Shown piece after piece: positions 7,193 to 10,277 of a stretch of 10,277 nucleotides of DNA (its first letter is position 1; each line of letters begins with the position of its first letter). Position numbers and translations under genes: made by a program. The stretch comes from Methylococcaceae bacterium NSP1-2 (lineage in GTDB: Bacteria; Pseudomonadota; Gammaproteobacteria; Methylococcales; Methylomonadaceae). The stretch lies in the NCBI GenBank assembly GCA_002256685.1, contig NQJH01000110.1, positions 1 to 10,277 on the forward strand, written 5' to 3'. The notes beneath the pieces are model-generated. The model saw only the letters and a list, made by a program, of their open reading frames with translations. It was not told the DNA's origin and made no database searches.

Positions 7193-7987
7193 ATGATCGA
7201 ACTCATACACCCAACCGCTTATATCGCCTCCGATGCCATCCTAGGCGACCATGTTACTGTTGGCCCTTTTGCAGTGATTGAATCAGGCGTTGAACTAGGC
7301 GATCACTGTCAAGTGGGCGCACATGCGGTTATTCAACCTTATGTCAAAATGGGCAGCGGTAATATTTTACATCCTCATGCGGTGTTAGGTGGCTTACCGC
7401 AAGATACTGGTTTTAAAGCGGCAACGGTTTCTTGGCTGATAATAGGCGACAATAATGTCTTTAGAGAAGGCTTTACTGCACACCGCGCGTCTAAAGAACA
7501 CGGGGAAACGCGTATTGCTTCAGGGTGTTACTTTATGAATAACAGCCATGTTGCTCATGATTGCAGCATCGGTAGCAACACCATCTTCGCCAATAATGTT
7601 GCGATAGGTGGTCATGTTGAAGTCGGCAATAACGTCTTTATGGGCGGTGCAGTGGTTGCCCATCAATTTTGCCGCATTGGTTCATTCGCGATCGTACAAG
7701 GGACGACAGGGCTGAACATGGATGTAATTCCCTTCACGCTGATCGGTGGACGACCCGCACGACACTACCGTTTAAATACCATTGGTTTAAAACGTGCCGG
7801 TATTACTGGTGACCGTTATAAGGTATTAGAATCCGCTTTTCGCTTATTAAAAAACAAACGCTCGCTCGATAGCTTAGAAGAAACCCCCGAATTGCTACAG
7901 TTAAAAAACTGGTTGGCAGTAAAGTCTAAACGCGGTGTACATGGATTTATAGAGTTGTCTCGTACTAATCGAGACCAACACGAGTAA
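7193..7987 (+). CDS. lpxA: LpxA-family UDP-GlcNAc O-acyltransferase, divergent
   Basis: The family transfers a hydroxyacyl chain from acyl carrier protein to UDP-GlcNAc, the first step of lipid A synthesis, in the cytoplasm. The 264 residues match the family's usual length of about 262. Hexapeptide repeats forming a left-handed beta-helix fill about 1-190 (for example IASDAILGDHVTVGPFAVIE), and a helical C-terminal region follows. Aligned to E. coli LpxA with a three-residue offset, Q70, D71, H119, H122 (general base, HVAHDC), H141, H157-Q158 (AHQFC) and R201 (GLKRAG) are conserved. The E. coli substrate-contact Lys76 is replaced by Gly73 (PQDTGF in place of NQDLKY). An AGAGG ribosome site sits at the end of xerD, three bases after whose stop the gene begins, so the two are cotranscribed. 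The usual lpxD-fabZ-lpxA-lpxB neighbours are absent, so this may be a second, specialised copy. The family is firm; the exact substrate is less sure. Confidence 0.85.
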   Translation: MIELIHPTAYIASDAILGDHVTVGPFAVIESGVELGDHCQVGAHAVIQPYVKMGSGNILHPHAVLGGLPQDTGFKAATVSWLIIGDNNVFREGFTAHRASKEHGETRIASGCYFMNNSHVAHDCSIGSNTIFANNVAIGGHVEVGNNVFMGGAVVAHQFCRIGSFAIVQGTTGLNMDVIPFTLIGGRPARHYRLNTIGLKRAGITGDRYKVLESAFRLLKNKRSLDSLEETPELLQLKNWLAVKSKRGVHGFIELSRTNRDQHE

Positions 7988-8052
7988 CGCGTCCATCAGA
8001 AAATTGGGTTTATAAAATTAGGTGAGTGGTAGCCAATAGCGGAATAACTTTT

Positions 8053-8084
8053 ATAATTAATTGTTAGTTATTGACAATTATTAT
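8053..8084 (+). terminator. AT-rich hairpin after the lpxA-like gene
   Basis: AATTGT (8059-8064) pairs with ACAATT (8074-8079) across a 9-base loop. With one bulged T the stem extends to ATAAT (8053-8057) against ATTAT (8080-8084). The stem is almost all A-T and has no clear U-run, so it is a weak candidate for the end of the xerD-lpxA transcript. Confidence 0.3.
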
Positions 8085-8175
8085 CTAAATTTTCAACTTA
8101 TGCTCACACTCGCCTTTCACTCATACCCCCTAAGAACCTGTTCAAAATCTTCTTTAAAACCTTGATAATAGAGGC

Positions 8176-8306
8176 ATGAGAAAAAATATCCAAGTGACCT
8201 AAGTCGAGAACAGTTTGAACAGATTCGTGAACTATTGGAAAGTGGGCGAAAGAAGACGCGCCCGCGCCAAGTTGATTTATACGATGTATTATATAGGTGG
8301 TCATGA
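8176..8306 (+). pseudogene. Remnant of an IS5-family transposase (N-terminal fragment)
   Basis: From 8187 the plus strand reads YPSDLSREQFEQIRELLE, then SGRKKTRPRQVDLYDV and LYRWS, ending at a TGA at 8304-8306. This is the start of the IS5-type transposases that begin MRKxYPSD.S..QFE.I. The ATG at 8176 is out of frame by one base, consistent with loss of one A from the A-run at 8181-8186. Only about 39 of the roughly 250-270 residues remain; the DDE catalytic part is gone, and the match ends after LYDV. The segment CTAAGAACCTGTTCAAAATC starting at 8130 may be the old left end, with CTAA as target duplication, but no right end is visible. The fragment is non-functional and marks a past insertion between the lpxA-like and MerR genes. 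Confidence 0.75.
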
Positions 8307-8319
8307 GTTTCAATAATCT

Positions 8320-8349
8320 AGTAGAGGCGCAATCTTTTGCGTCTCTACT
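8320..8349. repeat. Long palindrome overlapping the MerR stop codon, likely terminator or dispersed repeat
   Basis: AGTAGAGGCGCAA (8320-8332) pairs with TTGCGTCTCTACT (8337-8349) over 13 positions, with a single G-T wobble, around a 4-base loop. The TAG stop of the MerR gene (8347-8345) lies inside it. The strength suggests transcription termination for the MerR gene, but no U-run follows on either side. The GTAGAG...CTCTAC form resembles dispersed palindromic repeats known from several AT-rich genomes, so it may be a mobile repeat copy that supplied the end of the gene. Confidence 0.65.
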
Positions 8350-9295
8350 GCGTACCTAGTTGGTCAAGAATCTCTCTAAAGTGTTTATAACTTTGAATTT
8401 TTAACACCCCCACTTCATCCAATACTGCTTCATAATAACAGGCGGCTCTACCGCCGACAATTAAGGCGACATCATTACCAATTAGTTTTCTCAAGCGTCT
8501 AATTTCTTTAGGAACGATGTGATCGTCTGCATTAAAACTAATGCTGATAGTCACCGCTTTTGCATGGGTGTATTTAACAGCGGCGGCGATTTCTTCGGCG
8601 GGCAGATTTGCCCCCAAATAAGTGACTTGCCAGCCACTCAGTTCCGCCATAATAGCGGCGAGTAACGCGCCTAACTCATGGAGTTGACCTATCGGTGTAC
8701 TGACTATCATGCGCGGTGCATGGTCAGGGCAGGGATTGTTATTGCGGAGAATATAAGTAAGTGAACGAATAACCGCTGAAGTCATGTGTTCATGAATGGG
8801 TCGAAGTTCGCCAGTTTTCCAACGCTCACCAATGCGCGTTAATAATGGAGTCAATAAATCTTCAATAAAAGCTTGTGAGCGTAATTCAACAATCGCATTT
8901 TCAAAATGTGACTCTAATGCTCTGGCATCGAACGCTAAAACCGCTGCATAGCATTTCTCAATGTAATCTTCTGCTAAAAATTTTTTCTCGCCTGTCAACA
9001 AAGCGGTATGACCGATATGCGTTTGCGTATCTTCCTGCTGTAGCAGCTTTTTTAGTTCATCCAATGAAAATTGCGCAATTTGACTAATACTATGCCCATG
9101 ATTAGTCGCTTGATTCAGTAACTTAAGACGGGCAATATCTTGATCCGTATAAACCCGATGTCCGCCCGCAGTGCGAATAGGGGTAACGGCCTGATAACGG
9201 CGTTCCCACGCCCTGACTAAATCAGATTTAACCCCTGACCGTTTAGAGACTGTACCAATTAAATATTGTGCCGAGCTTTTATTATAGTCATCCAT
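8345..9295 (-). CDS. MerR-family regulator with cobalamin-binding domain (CarH/LitR-like photoreceptor candidate)
   Basis: A cytoplasmic DNA-binding regulator of 316 residues. The MerR winged helix spans about 10-80 (YLIGTVSKRSGVKSDLVRAWERRY, GGHRVYTDQDIARL). A helical bundle (about 105-185) carries W159, nine residues, then E169-H170: the Wx9EH motif that in CarH/LitR proteins contacts adenosylcobalamin. A Rossmann-type B12 domain (about 193-316) follows, with H206 in HELG as the expected lower cobalt ligand and GG at 281-282. In CarH, B12-bound tetramers repress in the dark and light breaks them apart. Gln204 stands where the usual (D/E)xHxxG motif has an acidic residue. The ATG at 9295 has a modest GAAGAAG ribosome site. 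The upstream repeats suggest autoregulation. Target genes (carotenoid, photolyase or others) are not in the window. The domain assignment is firm; light sensing is inference. Confidence 0.92.
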   Translation of the reverse strand: MDDYNKSSAQYLIGTVSKRSGVKSDLVRAWERRYQAVTPIRTAGGHRVYTDQDIARLKLLNQATNHGHSISQIAQFSLDELKKLLQQEDTQTHIGHTALLTGEKKFLAEDYIEKCYAAVLAFDARALESHFENAIVELRSQAFIEDLLTPLLTRIGERWKTGELRPIHEHMTSAVIRSLTYILRNNNPCPDHAPRMIVSTPIGQLHELGALLAAIMAELSGWQVTYLGANLPAEEIAAAVKYTHAKAVTISISFNADDHIVPKEIRRLRKLIGNDVALIVGGRAACYYEAVLDEVGVLKIQSYKHFREILDQLGTQ

Positions 9296-9327
9296 TCGCG
9301 TTCTTCTTCATCAAAAACAATCAGGAA

Positions 9328-9361
9328 ATTGTAGCACAACACTTATACAATAGTTTGACAA
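9328..9361 (-). promoter_or_regulatory. Three TTGT repeats at 11-bp spacing upstream of the MerR gene, probable operator
   Basis: On the minus strand TTGT begins at 9361, 9350 and 9339, exactly 11 bases apart, as TTGTCAA, TTGTATA and TTGTGCT. A -10-like TACAAT (9333-9328) follows at once, and TTGTA (9350-9346) with TACAA (9333-9329) also forms an inverted pair. Repeats one helical turn apart would suit an oligomeric MerR/CarH-type repressor. No good -35 at 16-18 bases was found. Confidence 0.4.
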
Positions 9362-9491
9362 GAATGTAGATTATATTCTTATCAGACCTCAGTGGTTTTA
9401 AAAACAGTCAATCTCTCGTGATGCCTCGCTATTTTTCCCTTAACGCTGTGTTTTCCTGAAAAAATGCTGTACTGTTCAAAGCCCGAATAAA

Positions 9492-9520
9492 TTAACAAAA
9501 ATTTAACCCAACCATTACAT
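9492..9520 (+). promoter_or_regulatory. Candidate promoter for the methyltransferase gene
   Basis: TTAACA (9492-9497, five of six consensus bases) and TTACAT (9515-9520, weak) are 17 bases apart, placing a start near 9527 and a leader of about 20 bases. Supporting evidence is limited to spacing and position. Confidence 0.25.
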
Positions 9521-9545
9521 TTGCACCCAATTACACCTTACTAAA

Positions 9546-10277
9546 ATGCACAACACACACCCAAAAATCCCACGCGAGTACGCGGCACACTGGTCAGACT
9601 ACGAACTGCTTGATGCGGGCGACGGTAAAAAACTGGAACGCTGGGGAAAAATCATCACCATTCGTCCAGACATTCACGCCGATTTCAAATCGGGTTGGTC
9701 TTACGCCCAATGGCAAGACATGGCACATTGGGAATTTGAAGAACACTCAACAACTCAAGGGCAATGGAAAAATATCAAATCGGACGCCGGCCTGAATTTT
9801 CAACAACGGGTGCGTGCAGGTCAAAAAATCTTAAACCTATTCGCCTACACAGGCGCGGCATCGCTAGTTGCCTGTGACGCGGGCGCAGAAGTGGTTCATG
9901 TGGATTCAGTCAAACAACTGATTACTTGGGCAAACGAAAACAAAGAACGCTCTCATCTTGCCGACATCAAATGGGTACATGAAGACGCATTAAAATTCGC
10001 CCAACGCGAATTGAAACGCGGCAAACATTACGACGGCATCATCATGGATCCACCCGCGTGGGGTTTAGGTGCAAAAGGCGAAAAATGGAAACTTGAACAC
10101 CATCTATCTGGTTTGATAGAAACGGCATTCGGGCTAATGAATTCAGGAGCTTTTTTAATTCTTAACACCTATTCGCCCAAAATAGAACTGTCCGATTTAG
10201 CCGCCTCTGCTGGATTATTTTTTACTAAAAATCAAGTGGAAATTAAACAACTGTGGATGCCAACAAAAACGGGCAAG
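9546..10277 (+). CDS. Class I SAM-dependent methyltransferase (RlmI/COG1092-like), 3' end beyond window
   Basis: Probably methylates rRNA or another nucleic acid from S-adenosylmethionine; the target is unknown. The first 244 codons are present and open to the window edge; the family is near 290-300 residues, so about 50 are missing. The N-terminal part (1-90) has YELLDAGDGKKLERWG and IRPD, the lead-in seen in COG1092 proteins. SAM motif I is LNLFAYTGAASL (96-107), the acidic end of strand 2 is D120 (VHVDS), E146-D147 lies in the next motif, and the catalytic-site motif is DPPAWG (168-173). I used the ATG at 9546 because an in-frame stop occurs upstream (9504) with no other ATG between. No Shine-Dalgarno is visible, which is unusual. 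It is divergent from the MerR gene with 250 bases between. It has no PUA domain, unlike full-length RlmI, so it is not RlmI itself. Confidence 0.85.
   Translation, partial: MHNTHPKIPREYAAHWSDYELLDAGDGKKLERWGKIITIRPDIHADFKSGWSYAQWQDMAHWEFEEHSTTQGQWKNIKSDAGLNFQQRVRAGQKILNLFAYTGAASLVACDAGAEVVHVDSVKQLITWANENKERSHLADIKWVHEDALKFAQRELKRGKHYDGIIMDPPAWGLGAKGEKWKLEHHLSGLIETAFGLMNSGAFLILNTYSPKIELSDLAASAGLFFTKNQVEIKQLWMPTKTGK

Noticed and set aside
8071..8101. Perfect TTGACA at 8071-8076 as a promoter
   Set aside because: No acceptable -10 lies 16-18 bases downstream, and the only thing ahead is the transposase remnant. It is also part of the AT-rich hairpin.
8104..8313. 69-codon minus-strand frame
   Set aside because: It is the opposite strand of the IS5 transposase remnant, whose plus-strand translation is the recognisable one.
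8875..9087. 70-codon plus-strand frame within the MerR/B12 gene
   Set aside because: It is antisense to a well-supported gene and has no domain or ribosome site.
9355..9384. TTGACA on the plus strand as a divergent promoter for the methyltransferase
   Set aside because: The 16-18 base positions give TCTTAT, CTTATC or TTATCA, none close to TATAAT, and the gene is about 190 bases away.
9610..9795. 61-codon plus-strand frame inside the methyltransferase
   Set aside because: It is a shifted frame within a longer open frame that carries clear SAM-binding and DPPAWG motifs.
1..10277. CRISPR array, tRNA, rRNA, phage or defence gene cluster
   Set aside because: No regularly spaced repeats, cloverleaf sequences, rRNA signatures or defence domains were seen on either strand.

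Overview
The window looks like chromosomal DNA of a Gram-negative gammaproteobacterium. Evidence for this is an XerD recombinase that aligns closely with the E. coli protein, an LpxA-family lipid A acyltransferase (which implies an outer membrane), an AguB-type amidase and a DUF3391/HD-GYP protein. The intergenic DNA is AT-rich. A sulfur- or methane-oxidising lineage such as Thiotrichales or Methylococcales would fit, but that is a guess.

Layout from left to right. (1) 1-2461, minus: a large exported FGE-type arylsulfatase whose last few codons lie beyond the left edge. It is visibly richer in G+C than the DNA beside it. (2) 2462-3107: a long AT-rich gap with a bulged inverted repeat, a weak plus-strand promoter candidate and a possible 47-codon membrane peptide ORF. 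(3) 3108-4445, minus: an HD-GYP cyclic-di-GMP phosphodiesterase with an N-terminal DUF3391 domain. (4) 4446-4846: a gap holding an intrinsic terminator for the next gene and a TATAAT box for the HD-GYP gene. (5) 4847-5731, minus: N-carbamoylputrescine amidase (putrescine synthesis), with a promoter so close to the start codon that the mRNA may be almost leaderless. (6) 5973-7987, plus: a compact three-gene run of a small Met/His-rich exported protein, xerD and an lpxA-like gene. A strong hairpin sits in the 3' end of the first gene, at the xerD start. (7) 7988-8344: an AT-rich hairpin, a decayed IS5-family transposase start and a long perfect-type palindrome. (8) 8345-9295, minus: a MerR regulator with a cobalamin-binding domain carrying the CarH/LitR photoreceptor motif Wx9EH, preceded by TTGT repeats phased at 11 bp. 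(9) 9546 to the right edge, plus: a class I SAM-dependent methyltransferase of the RlmI/COG1092 type, cut by the window end.

The window contains no phage, CRISPR array, tRNA or rRNA that I can recognise, and no obviously new multi-gene system. The most interesting points are the probable B12 light sensor with its phased repeats and a Gln at a usually acidic ligand-motif position, the attenuator-like hairpin at the small-protein/xerD junction, and the LpxA-like protein that keeps its histidines but lacks the Lys76 equivalent.
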